The translations under genes were made by a program, and so were the position numbers. Below are positions 1 to 8,387 of a DNA stretch of 64,000 nt, piece by piece (within the stretch, counting starts at the first letter, position 1; each line of letters starts with the position of its first letter). The DNA lies in contig NZ_JAIULG010000003.1 in the NCBI RefSeq assembly GCF_020169415.1, positions 124,001 through 188,000 on the forward strand. Direction: 5' to 3'. The notes under the pieces are model-generated. The model did no database searches. It was not told the DNA's origin and saw only the letters and a list, made by a program, of their open reading frames with translations. The stretch is from Tsukamurella sp. M9C (GTDB lineage: Bacteria > Actinomycetota > Actinomycetes > Mycobacteriales > Mycobacteriaceae).

Positions 1-1
1 C

Positions 2-3000
2 GAGGCCTGCCCGCCCGAGCTGGCGCAACGACTCGCCGTCGACGGCCGCGAGGTGTGGAACACCTACGGCCCCACCGAGGCCACCGTCGTCGCGTGCGCC
101 GCGCCGCTCGACGGGCAGGGCCCCGTCCGGATCGGACTGCCGCTGGAGGGCTGGGACCTCGCAGTGGTCGACCCCGCCACGTCGCTGCCGGTGGCCGTCG
201 GCCAGTCCGGCGAGCTGGTGATCGGTGGCGTGGGCCTGGCCCGCTACCTCGACCCGGCCAAGGACGCCGAGAAGTACGCGCCCATGGAGACGCTCGGCTG
301 GGAGCGCGCCTACCGCTCCGGCGACCTCGTCCGCCTCGAGCCCGAGGGCCTGCTCTTCGAGGGCCGCGCCGACGACCAGGTCAAGGTCGGCGGACGCCGC
401 ATCGAGCTCGGCGAGGTCGACAACGCCCTGCAGAACCTGCCCGGCGTCTCCGGCGCGGCCGCGGCCGTGCGGAAGAACTCGGCCGGCACGTCGATGCTCG
501 TCGGCTATCTCGCCTCCACCGACCCCGATTTCGACCTCAAGGCCGCCCGCGAGCTGCTCGCCGAGCAGCTGCCGGCCGCGCTGGTCCCGCGGCTCGCGCT
601 CATGGACGAACTGCCCACCCGCACCTCGGGCAAGGTCGACCGCAACGCTCTGCCCTGGCCGCTGCCCGGTTCCGACGACACCGACACCGGCGATCTCGAG
701 GGCACCGCGGCCTGGGTCGCCGAGCGCTGGTCCGGCATCCTCGGCGCGTCGATCACCAGCGAGGACGCCGACTTCTTCGCCGAGGGCGGCGGCTCGCTCA
801 GCGCGGCCCAGCTGGTCACGGCGCTGCGCGAGCAGTACCCGTCGGTCACCGTCGCCGATCTCTACGACCACCCGCGCCTCGGATCGCTCGCGTCGTACCT
901 CGATTCGCTGCGGCCGGCCGAGGTCGCCGAGCCGCGCGACGTGCGGCCGACGCCGCGCTCGACGGGCGTCGCGCAGATCCTGCTGTCGGTGCCGCTCACC
1001 ACTCTCACCGGCCTGCAGTGGCTGACGTGGATGGCGATCGCCAACAACGTCTTCGCCTGGGCCACCGGCTCGACGCTGCTGCCCACGCTGAACTGGTGGG
1101 TCGTCCTCGCGCTGTTCCTGGTGTTCATCACCCCGATCGGGCGCATGGCGCTCTCGGTGGTCGCGTGCCGCCTGCTGCTGGGCGGGCTGAAGCCCGGCGT
1201 CTACCGCCGCGGCGGCCCCGAGCACCTGCGGCTGTGGATCGCCGAGCGGTTCACCGCGGCGTCCGGCGCCGAGAACCTCTCCGGCGCACCGTGGATGATC
1301 TACTACGCCCGTGCTCTCGGCGCCACCATCGGCCGCGGTGTCGATCTGCACGCGCTGCCCCCGGTCACGGGCATGCTCGAGCTGGGCGACCACGCCTCCG
1401 TGGAGCCCGAGGTCGATCTAGCCGGCCACTACCTCGACGGCGACGAGCTGCACATCGGCGCGATCAGCATCGGCGAGGAGGCCTCGATCGGGGCGCGCTC
1501 CACGCTGCTGCCCGGCGCGAAGGTCGGCAAGCGCGCCGAGGTCGGCCCCGGCTCCGCCGTGTTCGGCAAGGTCAAGGCGAAGCAGCACTGGGCCGGCTCG
1601 CCCGCGGAGAAGATCGGCAAGGCCGAGCACCCGTGGCCCGCGGAGCATCCGCCGCGCAAGCCCTACTGGGTGTTCGTCTACGGCGTCAGCTCGGTGCTCC
1701 TGGCCGGCCTGCCGATGGTCGCGATCGGCGCGGGGCTCGCGCTCCTCGGGTGGATCGTGCGCGACGACTCGAACCTCAAGGAGGCGGCGCTGCACGCCCT
1801 TCCGGCGCTGCCCATCGCGGTGATCGTCTCGCTCACCGTGTACGCCCTGCTCACCCTGATCGCCGTCCGGCTGCTCGCGGTCGGCCTCAAGCCGGGCTAC
1901 CACGCGGTGCGCAGCCGCGTCGGCTGGCAGGTCTGGGCGACCGAGCGGCTCATGGACGCCGCTCGCACCTTCCTCTTCCCGCTGTACGCCTCGCTGCTGA
2001 CCCCGATCTGGTTCCGCATGCTGGGCACCAAGGTGGGCAAGGACGCCGAGATCTCCACCGCGATGGTGATCCCCAAGTTCACGACGATCGGCGAGGGATC
2101 CTTCCTCGCCGACGACACCATGGTCGGCAGCTACGAGCTCGGCGGCGGCTGGATGCGCATCGACGAGGCCAAGATCGGCAAGCGCGCCTTCCTCGGCAAC
2201 TCGGGGATGACGGGGCCGGGCCGCCGCGTCCCGAAGGACGGCCTCGTGGCCGTGCTGAGCGCGACCCCGTCGAAGGCGAAGAGCGGCAGCTCCTGGCTCG
2301 GCTCTCCCCCGGTCCGCCTGCGCCGCACCGCCGGCAACACGGACTCGACGTTCACCTACAACCCGTCGTTCGCGCTGCGCGTCGCGCGCGGGTCGGTCGA
2401 GACGGCGCGCCTGCTGGCCGTCTTCGTCAGCTTCGGCCTGGGCCTGGCGACGCTGGTCGCGTTGAACTACTTCGTGATCAACGTGGGCTGGTGGCTCGCG
2501 GCGCTGCTGTCGGGCGTGACGCTGCTCGTCGCCGGCGCGATCGCGTGCTGCGTCGCCGCGGCCGCGAAGTGGTTGGTGGTCGGGCGGATCGGCCGCGAGG
2601 AGCACCCGCTGTGGTCCTCGTTCGTGTGGCGCAACGAGCTCTCCGACGCCTTCGTCGAGTGCGTCGCCGCGCCGTGGTTCGCGCACGCCGCCACCGGCAC
2701 CCCGATCCTCAACCTGTGGCTGCGGATGCTGGGCGCGAAGATCGGCCGCGGCGTCTGGTGCGAGACCTACTGGCTGCCCGAGGCCGACCTCGTCACCCTC
2801 GGCGACGCCGCCACCGTCTCGCGCGGCTGCGTCGTCCAGACGCACCTCTTCCACGACCGGATCATGGCGATGGACACCGTGGTGCTCGGCAAGGGCGCCA
2901 CGCTGGGCCCGCACTGCGTCGCGCTCCCCGCGTCGTCCGTGGGCGACGGTGCCACCGTCGGCCCGGCGTCGCTCGTCATGCGCGGCGACTCGGTGCCCGC

Positions 3001-3070
3001 CAACACCAAGTGGCAGGGCAACCCCATCTCGCCGTGGGTCTTCAACGAGGGCAAGCGCAAGCGCGACTGA
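2..3070 (+). CDS. Pls/PosA-type NRPS-like membrane protein, 3' part (5' end outside window)
   Basis: The reading frame is open from the first bases, so only the C-terminal ~1,020 residues are visible. They begin inside an adenylation domain: the A5 motif NTYGPTEAT, then YRSGDLVRL (A7), GRADDQVKVGGRRIELGEVD (A8) and SGKVDRNALP (A10). A carrier-protein domain follows, with FFAEGGGSLSAAQL giving the phosphopantetheine serine. The remaining ~700 residues alternate hydrophobic segments with three blocks rich in the hexapeptide I/V-G periodicity of left-handed beta-helix acyltransferases. This is the layout of the Pls/PosA family, whose best known member is the epsilon-poly-lysine synthetase, where the C-terminal membrane domains are thought to perform condensation. 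An amino-acid homopolymer or dipeptide product is inferred; the substrate pocket lies outside the window. Confidence 0.85.
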   Translation, partial: EACPPELAQRLAVDGREVWNTYGPTEATVVACAAPLDGQGPVRIGLPLEGWDLAVVDPATSLPVAVGQSGELVIGGVGLARYLDPAKDAEKYAPMETLGWERAYRSGDLVRLEPEGLLFEGRADDQVKVGGRRIELGEVDNALQNLPGVSGAAAAVRKNSAGTSMLVGYLASTDPDFDLKAARELLAEQLPAALVPRLALMDELPTRTSGKVDRNALPWPLPGSDDTDTGDLEGTAAWVAERWSGILGASITSEDADFFAEGGGSLSAAQLVTALREQYPSVTVADLYDHPRLGSLASYLDSLRPAEVAEPRDVRPTPRSTGVAQILLSVPLTTLTGLQWLTWMAIANNVFAWATGSTLLPTLNWWVVLALFLVFITPIGRMALSVVACRLLLGGLKPGVYRRGGPEHLRLWIAERFTAASGAENLSGAPWMIYYARALGATIGRGVDLHALPPVTGMLELGDHASVEPEVDLAGHYLDGDELHIGAISIGEEASIGARSTLLPGAKVGKRAEVGPGSAVFGKVKAKQHWAGSPAEKIGKAEHPWPAEHPPRKPYWVFVYGVSSVLLAGLPMVAIGAGLALLGWIVRDDSNLKEAALHALPALPIAVIVSLTVYALLTLIAVRLLAVGLKPGYHAVRSRVGWQVWATERLMDAARTFLFPLYASLLTPIWFRMLGTKVGKDAEISTAMVIPKFTTIGEGSFLADDTMVGSYELGGGWMRIDEAKIGKRAFLGNSGMTGPGRRVPKDGLVAVLSATPSKAKSGSSWLGSPPVRLRRTAGNTDSTFTYNPSFALRVARGSVETARLLAVFVSFGLGLATLVALNYFVINVGWWLAALLSGVTLLVAGAIACCVAAAAKWLVVGRIGREEHPLWSSFVWRNELSDAFVECVAAPWFAHAATGTPILNLWLRMLGAKIGRGVWCETYWLPEADLVTLGDAATVSRGCVVQTHLFHDRIMAMDTVVLGKGATLGPHCVALPASSVGDGATVGPASLVMRGDSVPANTKWQGNPISPWVFNEGKRKRD

Positions 3071-3092
3071 CCCGACGGTCCGCCGACCCGCT

Positions 3093-3138
3093 GAGAACTC
3101 CGCTCGCCCCGCACGTCCGCGGGGCGGGCGGAGTTCTC
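3093..3138 (+). terminator. Intrinsic terminator hairpin
   Basis: Twenty-base arms at 3093-3112 and 3119-3138 (GAGAACTCCGC outward end) pair with only one G-T wobble around a 6-nt loop, 22 bases after the stop codon of the NRPS-like gene. No long U tract follows, as is usual in actinobacteria. Confidence 0.8.
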
Positions 3139-3171
3139 TACTGTGGGCGGCCGCCGCTGCCGCGATCACGA

Positions 3172-3237
3172 CTTGAACCAGTCGATTGACACAAGATCGA
3201 GAAGCGATCTAGTCTTGTGCCAGTCCACTGACACAAG
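3172..3237 (+). promoter_or_regulatory. Promoter with two palindromic operators, probably for the GntR/YtrA regulator
   Basis: A -35 TTGACA (3186-3191) and -10 TCTAGT (3208-3213) are separated by 16 nt. Two 24-base sites of the form CTTGTG-N-CAGT-NN-ACTG-N-CACAAG lie at 3172-3195 and 3214-3237. The second is nearly perfectly symmetric; the first matches it at 20 of 24 positions. Their centres are 42 bp apart, close to four helical turns, so one site covers the -35 and the other the transcription start. Autorepression by the GntR protein encoded at 4226-4630 is inferred from this placement. Confidence 0.75.
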
Positions 3238-3245
3238 GAGTTCGG

Positions 3246-4229
3246 ATGCTGATTCTTCCGTTCATCGGCCTCACGGTCATCGCGACGATCGTGACCATCA
3301 CCTACGTCATCACACGCACCCTGACACCGGACGACTCCGCGCCGGAGTCGGCGAGCTACCGCGCCTACCGGGCGACGATGCGCTCCCGGCTGAAGGTCGC
3401 ATTCCTCGTTCCCGTTGTGGCCGTTGTCGTGGCGACGATCTACGGGATCATCGCCCAGGCACTCGATCCGACCAACCCCTACCCTACCTACCGGCCCGTG
3501 AGCGTGGTCCTCGGTCTGCTCTGGTGGCCCGGCATCTTCCTGTTCCCGCTGTTGGCGATGCTGCTCACAGAGAAGACGACCCGCCCATCGGGCCCCCGCG
3601 TCGCGACGCTCGCGCCGCGCGGCGTCCGCGAGCTGTTCCCCCGCTGGCTCCTCGTCGCGTTCGGCTCCGCCTTCGCGACCGCCGCGCTCGCGCCGTTGAT
3701 CCTGTTCTCCCCGCTCGGCGCCGATCGCGCCCTGGGCAGCGCGAGCAACCCTCCCACGCAGGAGTACTCGGTGGATCCGTCGGACATCTGGATCTCCTAC
3801 GGCACGTTCCTCGTCGCGGCCGCCCTCGCCCTCTCGGTGATCCTCGCCGCCGCCCGTCGACCGGACATCGACCCGCTCACCGGTAGCGACAGCTGGGGAC
3901 GCAGCGGCACCTCGGTCCGTGCCCTGAGCCTGCTCTACATCCCGGCGGTCTTCGTGATCATCGACGCCCTCGAGATCCCCCGCAACGCAGCGATGGCCTA
4001 TGTAGATCACGTGCGCGCCGGCGGCGAGGCGGTCGACGGATGGCCCGCGTGGTTGAACTCGACGACCGTCCCGTACGTGACCGACGGCATCAGCGCCCTG
4101 CTGATGCTCGGCATCGTCGTCGCGCTGGTGATCTTCGCCCGTCCGCCGGTGCCGCGCGCCCTCGCCACGGCCGCGGCCCCGGTCGCCGCCCCGCAGAGCG
4201 ACTCCGGCGATGAGGCCACCGCACTGTGA
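3246..4229 (+). CDS. Multi-pass membrane protein in a GntR(YtrA)-controlled operon
   Basis: The 327-residue protein has about seven hydrophobic segments, near residues 2-22, 53-72, 86-108, 137-157, 190-212, 236-254 and 278-298, and a short Ala/Pro-rich cytoplasmic tail. I recognise no catalytic motif. A strong Shine-Dalgarno AAGGAG lies six bases before the ATG. Its stop codon overlaps the GTG of the downstream GntR-family gene (GTGA), so the two are translationally coupled. YtrA-type regulators often control such membrane proteins or ABC permeases and respond to envelope stress; here that is inference. The function is unknown. Confidence 0.8.
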   Translation: MLILPFIGLTVIATIVTITYVITRTLTPDDSAPESASYRAYRATMRSRLKVAFLVPVVAVVVATIYGIIAQALDPTNPYPTYRPVSVVLGLLWWPGIFLFPLLAMLLTEKTTRPSGPRVATLAPRGVRELFPRWLLVAFGSAFATAALAPLILFSPLGADRALGSASNPPTQEYSVDPSDIWISYGTFLVAAALALSVILAAARRPDIDPLTGSDSWGRSGTSVRALSLLYIPAVFVIIDALEIPRNAAMAYVDHVRAGGEAVDGWPAWLNSTTVPYVTDGISALLMLGIVVALVIFARPPVPRALATAAAPVAAPQSDSGDEATAL

Positions 4230-4630
4230 CGGCACCCCGCATCGGCGTCGACGAGTCCGACCCCACCCCCGCGTTCGAGCAGATCCGGCGGCAGATCACC
4301 GGGCACATCGCCGCGGGCGCGCTGCCGGTCGGGGCGAAGCTACCGCCGCTGCGCCAGCTGGCGCGGGACCTGGGCATCGCGGTCGGCACCGCAGCGCACG
4401 CGTACCGGGAACTCGAGGCGACCGGCCTCATCGAGAGCCGCCGGGGCGGCGGCACCCGCGTGATCGCGCTGCCCTCGCCCGACGAGGCGCCCGCCTACGA
4501 CGCCGAGGCCCTCCGTGCGGCCGCGGCGCGCTACGCGGACGCTGCCCGCCGGATCGACGCCCCGCCGCAGGCCGCCCTCGACGCCGTCATCGCCGCGTTC
4601 CGGGCCGGGAACGACAGCGCCGCCCACTAG
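4226..4630 (+). CDS. GntR-family transcriptional regulator, YtrA-like
   Basis: This 134-residue protein consists mainly of the GntR winged helix: PAFEQIRRQITGHI, then LPPLRQLARDLGIAVGTAAHAYREL (recognition helix), then GLIESRRGGGTRVI (wing). The effector domain is only ~60 residues, which fits the YtrA subfamily. It starts at a GTG overlapping the stop of the membrane-protein gene. The two CTTGTG/CACAAG palindromes in the promoter at 3172-3237 are its probable operators, giving a self-contained autoregulated module. The inducing ligand cannot be told from sequence. Confidence 0.88.
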   Translation: MTAPRIGVDESDPTPAFEQIRRQITGHIAAGALPVGAKLPPLRQLARDLGIAVGTAAHAYRELEATGLIESRRGGGTRVIALPSPDEAPAYDAEALRAAAARYADAARRIDAPPQAALDAVIAAFRAGNDSAAH

Positions 4631-4665
4631 GGTTGGCACCGACACCCCCGACGAAAGGTCCCCCC

Positions 4666-5142
4666 GTGAGCGACGGGCTCGAGATCACCCCGTTCCAGCC
4701 GAGCGACGTGGCGGAACTGCTCGTCCTGCAGCGCTGCTGCTGGGTGCAGGAGGCGATCGCGAACGACAGTCTCGAGATCCCGCCGCTGACCGAGACCCAC
4801 GACGACATCCTGCAGTGGACCTCCCAGTGGGCCACCTTCGTGATGCGGCTCGACGGCCGGCTCATCGGCGCGGTCCGCGGCCGGGCGGAGCCGAACCACC
4901 GCTGGCACATCGGGCGCATCATGGTGGCGCCGGACCTGGCGGGCCGCGGCCTCGGCACCGAGCTCATCGCCCTCATGGAGTCCCTCGCCCCGCAGGGCAC
5001 CGAGGAGTTCATCATGTTCACCGGCGCGGGGAGCGCGCGCAACATCCGGACGTACGAGCGAGCGGGCTACGTCGTCTCCGATCCCGAACCCGCGCCGCAC
5101 GGCGGCGTCGCGACGGTGACGCTGCGCAAACCGGTAAGGTGA
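4666..5142 (+). CDS. GNAT-family N-acetyltransferase
   Basis: The 158-residue protein fits a single GNAT fold. GRIMVAPDLAGRGLGTELI is the acetyl-CoA pyrophosphate loop (R/Q-x-x-G-x-G/A type) and AGSARNIRTYERAGY is the usual strand/helix before the last beta strand. I chose the GTG at 4666 because CGAAAGG precedes it at a normal distance; longer in-frame starts run back into the GntR gene. It stands 35 bases from the GntR gene and 34 bases before the metallopeptidase, all on the same strand. The acceptor substrate is unknown; ElaA/small-molecule type is most likely. Confidence 0.88.
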   Translation: MSDGLEITPFQPSDVAELLVLQRCCWVQEAIANDSLEIPPLTETHDDILQWTSQWATFVMRLDGRLIGAVRGRAEPNHRWHIGRIMVAPDLAGRGLGTELIALMESLAPQGTEEFIMFTGAGSARNIRTYERAGYVVSDPEPAPHGGVATVTLRKPVR

Positions 5143-5176
5143 TCTCCCGACCCCCGAGCGAGAAGGAAGTGGATCC

Positions 5177-6544
5177 GTGGTGCGCAAGTCGGCCAGGCCG
5201 AAGCTCGTCGCAGCACCGAATCCGCAGCACGCGCGCGCGGTGGATCCGTACATCCCCGGCCACGGCAATCCCGGCTATCGGGTCTCGCGGTACGATCTCG
5301 AGCTGACGTACAAGGTCGAGAGCAATCGCCTCGAGGGCAAGGCGGAGATCACCGCGACGACGAACGAGCCGCTCAAGCGGTTGTCGATCGACCTCTCCGA
5401 CGCGCTGACCGCCTCCAAGATCTCGATCAACGGCCGTCGTCCGCAGCGGTACGCGCAGCGCGGCGGCAAGCTGGAGCTCACGTTCGCGAACGAGGTCCCC
5501 GCCGGCGCCGCGATGACGATCTCCATCCGGTACGCGGGCACGCCGAAGCCGATCCGCTCGACGTGGGGCGAGGTCGGCTGGGAGGAGCTGTCCGAGGGCG
5601 TCATCGTCGCCTCGCAGCCGAGCGGCGCACCGTCGTGGTTCCCCTGCGACGACCACCCGGCCTCCAAGGCCTCGTACCGCATCGCCATCACGACCGACTC
5701 GCCGTACCGCGTTGTCTCCAACGGCAAGCTCGTCTCCCGCAAGGTCTCGGCGGCGCACACCACCTGGGTCTACGAGCAGGCGGCGCCGATGGCCTCGTAC
5801 CTCGCCACGATCCAGATCGGCAGCTACGACCTGCTCAAGGTCGCGGAGAAGCCGGTGCCGATCCGGGCCGCCGTCCCCACGCGCCTCACGTCGGACTTCC
5901 AACGCAGCTTCGGGAACCAGGAGCGCATCATGCGCGCCTTCACCCGCTGGTTCGGCCCGTACCCGTTCCCCGAGTACACCGTGGTCGTCACCGACGACAC
6001 GCTGGAGATCCCCGTCGAGGCCCAGACCGTCTCGATCTTCGGGGCCAACCACTGCGACGGGACGCGGCACGCCGAGCGGCTCGTCGCGCACGAGCTGGCG
6101 CACCAGTGGTTCGGCAACTCGCTGACGCTGACGCGCTGGAAGGACATCTGGCTGCACGAGGGCTTCGCCTGCTACTCCGAGTGGCTGTGGGCGCAGGAGT
6201 GCGGCGAGGCGACCACCCAGCAGATGGCGGCGCGCTACTACGCGAAGCTCGCGGGCTCGCGGACCGACATCGTCGTCGGCGACCCGGGCCCGGACCTGAT
6301 GTTCGACGACCGCGTCTACAAGCGCGGCGCGCTGACGGTGCACGCGCTGCGGGTCGCGCTCGGCGACCCGGCGTTCTTCTCGGTCCTCCACGAGTGGACC
6401 TCCGAGTACGCGCACCAGTCGGTCACGACCGAGGACTTCGTCTCGCTGGTCGCGAAGCACAGCCCGGAGCCGCTGCGCGACCTGTGGCGCACCTGGTTGT
6501 ACGAGACGGCGCTGCCGCCGCTCCCCGTGCTCACCGCGCTCTGA
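5177..6544 (+). CDS. Short M1-family zinc metallopeptidase
   Basis: The 455-residue protein has an N-terminal all-beta domain and a thermolysin-like domain with HELAHQ at residues 305-310 and the third zinc ligand in WLHEGF (Glu328), the M1 aminopeptidase signature. The GAMEN exopeptidase loop is replaced by IPVEAQTVS, as in other actinobacterial M1 homologues. The length is about half that of PepN, because the C-terminal helical domain is missing, so it belongs to the short actinobacterial group. No signal peptide is obvious. Start GTG at 5177 follows AGAAGGAAG. Role: cytosolic peptide turnover, inferred. Confidence 0.9.
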   Translation: MVRKSARPKLVAAPNPQHARAVDPYIPGHGNPGYRVSRYDLELTYKVESNRLEGKAEITATTNEPLKRLSIDLSDALTASKISINGRRPQRYAQRGGKLELTFANEVPAGAAMTISIRYAGTPKPIRSTWGEVGWEELSEGVIVASQPSGAPSWFPCDDHPASKASYRIAITTDSPYRVVSNGKLVSRKVSAAHTTWVYEQAAPMASYLATIQIGSYDLLKVAEKPVPIRAAVPTRLTSDFQRSFGNQERIMRAFTRWFGPYPFPEYTVVVTDDTLEIPVEAQTVSIFGANHCDGTRHAERLVAHELAHQWFGNSLTLTRWKDIWLHEGFACYSEWLWAQECGEATTQQMAARYYAKLAGSRTDIVVGDPGPDLMFDDRVYKRGALTVHALRVALGDPAFFSVLHEWTSEYAHQSVTTEDFVSLVAKHSPEPLRDLWRTWLYETALPPLPVLTAL

Positions 6545-6597
6545 CCCGATCCCGCCCGCCCGGCCGCGAGGCGGCGGAAACTTTTCTGTGGGGCCGA

Positions 6598-6624
6598 TGT
6601 CGAAACGGGGTCGTCCCGTTCGAC
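6598..6624 (+). promoter_or_regulatory. ECF42-type promoter (TGTCGA / CGAC)
   Basis: TGTCGA at 6598-6603 and CGAC at 6621-6624 are 17 bases apart, 47 bases before the YCII gene. As I recall, this matches the published ECF42-type promoter in Streptomyces (-35 TGTCGA, -10 CGAC-like), so the sigma factor at 7088 probably drives the YCII gene and indirectly itself. Confidence 0.7.
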
Positions 6625-6670
6625 GCCTGTACGAGACACGCTCACCACCACAGAAGAAGGACTGATCGAT

Positions 6671-7054
6671 ATGCCTCGTTTCATGGGACTTGTACGAATG
6701 GAAGAGGGCGGCGACTTCGGTGCCCCGCCGCAGGCGCTCTTCGACGCGATGGACGTGCTCATCGCCGAGCAGACGGCCAAGGGCCAGTTCCTCGACGGAG
6801 GCGGACTCTTCGGCACCGAGGACGCGGTGAACTTCGTCGTCCGCCAGGGCGAGGTCACCCGATTCGACGGGCCGTACGCCGAGGCCAAGGAGGTCGTCGG
6901 CGGCTGGGCACTGATGCAGTTCGACACCCTCGAGGAGGCCATCGAGGGCCAGAAGGCGTTCGCGGATCTGCACGCCGAGCACTGGCCCGAGATCTCCATG
7001 GTCGCCACGCTCCGCCAGGTCGCCGACGAGCCGCCCGCGGCCGCGGAGGACTGA
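6671..7054 (+). CDS. YCII/DGPF-domain protein, partner of the ECF42 sigma factor
   Basis: This 127-residue protein is a single YCII-related (DGPF) domain; the name-giving motif appears as FDGPYAEAKEVVGG at residues 77-90. Such proteins are encoded next to ECF42 sigma factors in many actinobacteria, but their biochemical activity is not established. It begins at ATG 6671 with AGAAGGA eight bases upstream. The sigma gene follows 33 bases after its stop. The ECF-type promoter elements at 6598-6624 make it the likely main target of the neighbouring sigma factor. Confidence 0.9.
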   Translation: MPRFMGLVRMEEGGDFGAPPQALFDAMDVLIAEQTAKGQFLDGGGLFGTEDAVNFVVRQGEVTRFDGPYAEAKEVVGGWALMQFDTLEEAIEGQKAFADLHAEHWPEISMVATLRQVADEPPAAAED

Positions 7055-7087
7055 CGCGCCGGCGGTGGTCCCGCCTACGCTGGTCGA

Positions 7088-8362
7088 GTGCCAGCCGGGA
7101 CCACCGCCGAAGCGATCACCGCCACCTGGCGGGCCGAATCCACGCGCCTCGTCGGCGCGCTCACCCGCATGACCCGCAGCATCCAGCTCGCGGAGGACCT
7201 CGCGCAGGACGCGTTGGTCGCCGCGCTGGAGCAGTGGCCCGAGACGGGTGTCCCCAAGAACCCCGCCGCGTGGCTCATGACCACCGCGAAGCGCCGCGGC
7301 GTCGACTCGATCCGCCGTGCCGAGAACCTGCGCCGCAAGACCGAGGAGATCGGTCGCGGCCTGCGGGAGGACGACGGTATGCCCGACCTCGACGCGCAGG
7401 TCGACTTCATCGAGGACGACGCACTGCGCCTGATCTTCCTGTCCTGCCACCCGGCGCTCACCCCCGAATCGCGGGCGGCGCTGACCCTTCGGGTCGTCGG
7501 CGGGCTCACCACCGGCGAGATCGCGCGCGGCTTCCTGGTACCGGAAAAGACCATGGGGCAGCGCATCTCCCGCGCGAAGAAGACGCTCACCACCGCCCGC
7601 GCGGAGTTCGAACTACCCGTCGGCGAGGAGCGCACCCGCCGCCTCGACGACGTCATGGCCGTGATCTACCTGATCTTCACCGAGGGCTACTCCGCCGCCG
7701 CGGGCGACGACTGGATGCGCCCCGACCTCGCCCGCGAGGGCATCCGGCTGGCCCGCATGCTCGCCGAACTCGCGCCCGACGAGCCCGAGGCGCACGGCCT
7801 GCAGGCGCTCGTCGAGCTGCAGGGCTCCCGCATCGACGCCCGCACCGACGCCGACGGTGCCCCGGTCCTCCTGGACGACCAGGACCGGGAGCGCTGGGAC
7901 CGGCTCCTGATCCGACGGGGCCTGACCGCCCTGCGCCGGGCCGAGGAACTCGCCGCCCGCGGGATCCCGGTGGGCCGCTACTACGTGCAGGCCGCGATCG
8001 CCGCGCAGCACGCCCGCGCAGCGACGCCCGCCGACACGGACTGGACGCGGATCGCCCGCCTGTACGACGCGCTCGCGCAGGCCGCCCCGGGACCGGTGGT
8101 GGAGGTCAATCGGGCTGTGGCGCACGGCCGGGCGTTCGGCGCCGAGTCGGGCCTGACGGTGCTCGACGCCGTCGATCCGGCCGCCCTCGGCGACGCGCCG
8201 CTCGTGCCGAGCGTCCGGGGCGACCTGCTGGAGCGCGCCGGACGGCACGCGGAGGCGGCGGCGCACTTCGACGAGGCCGCGCGCCGCACCCGCAACGCCG
8301 GCGAGCGCGCCCTCCTCGACCGTCGCGCCCACGAGAACCGATCGTTCGACCAGTCCACGTAG
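7088..8362 (+). CDS. RNA polymerase sigma factor, ECF42 group with long C-terminal extension
   Basis: The 424-residue protein has a sigma2 region (about residues 15-90, with LAEDLAQDALVAAL), a sigma4 helix-turn-helix (about 125-180, GGLTTGEIARGFLVPEKTMGQRISRAKK) and a ~240-residue alpha-helical TPR-like extension (GLQALVELQGSR...). This architecture, together with the upstream YCII gene, defines ECF42, in which no anti-sigma factor is encoded and the C-terminal part is needed for activity. No Shine-Dalgarno is seen. A -10 TACGCT ends six bases before the GTG, so an extra leaderless promoter inside the operon is likely. Confidence 0.9.
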   Translation: MPAGTTAEAITATWRAESTRLVGALTRMTRSIQLAEDLAQDALVAALEQWPETGVPKNPAAWLMTTAKRRGVDSIRRAENLRRKTEEIGRGLREDDGMPDLDAQVDFIEDDALRLIFLSCHPALTPESRAALTLRVVGGLTTGEIARGFLVPEKTMGQRISRAKKTLTTARAEFELPVGEERTRRLDDVMAVIYLIFTEGYSAAAGDDWMRPDLAREGIRLARMLAELAPDEPEAHGLQALVELQGSRIDARTDADGAPVLLDDQDRERWDRLLIRRGLTALRRAEELAARGIPVGRYYVQAAIAAQHARAATPADTDWTRIARLYDALAQAAPGPVVEVNRAVAHGRAFGAESGLTVLDAVDPAALGDAPLVPSVRGDLLERAGRHAEAAAHFDEAARRTRNAGERALLDRRAHENRSFDQST

Positions 8363-8375
8363 ATATATTTTGTTG

Positions 8376-8381
8376 TAGCGT
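8376..8381 (+). promoter_or_regulatory. Leaderless -10 TAGCGT
   Basis: TAGCGT ends six bases before the ATG at 8388, inside an unusually A/T-rich 20-base stretch. There is no ribosome-binding site. The same TAGCGTGGTCG string precedes the short ORF at 58205-58285. Confidence 0.55.
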
Positions 8382-8387
8382 GGTCGC

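Noticed and set aside
1418-3169. Long antisense open frames (for example 583 codons on the minus strand), and similar ones across the window
   Set aside because: They are expected at 70 % G+C opposite real genes; their translations are Arg/Gly/Ala-rich and show no family motif.
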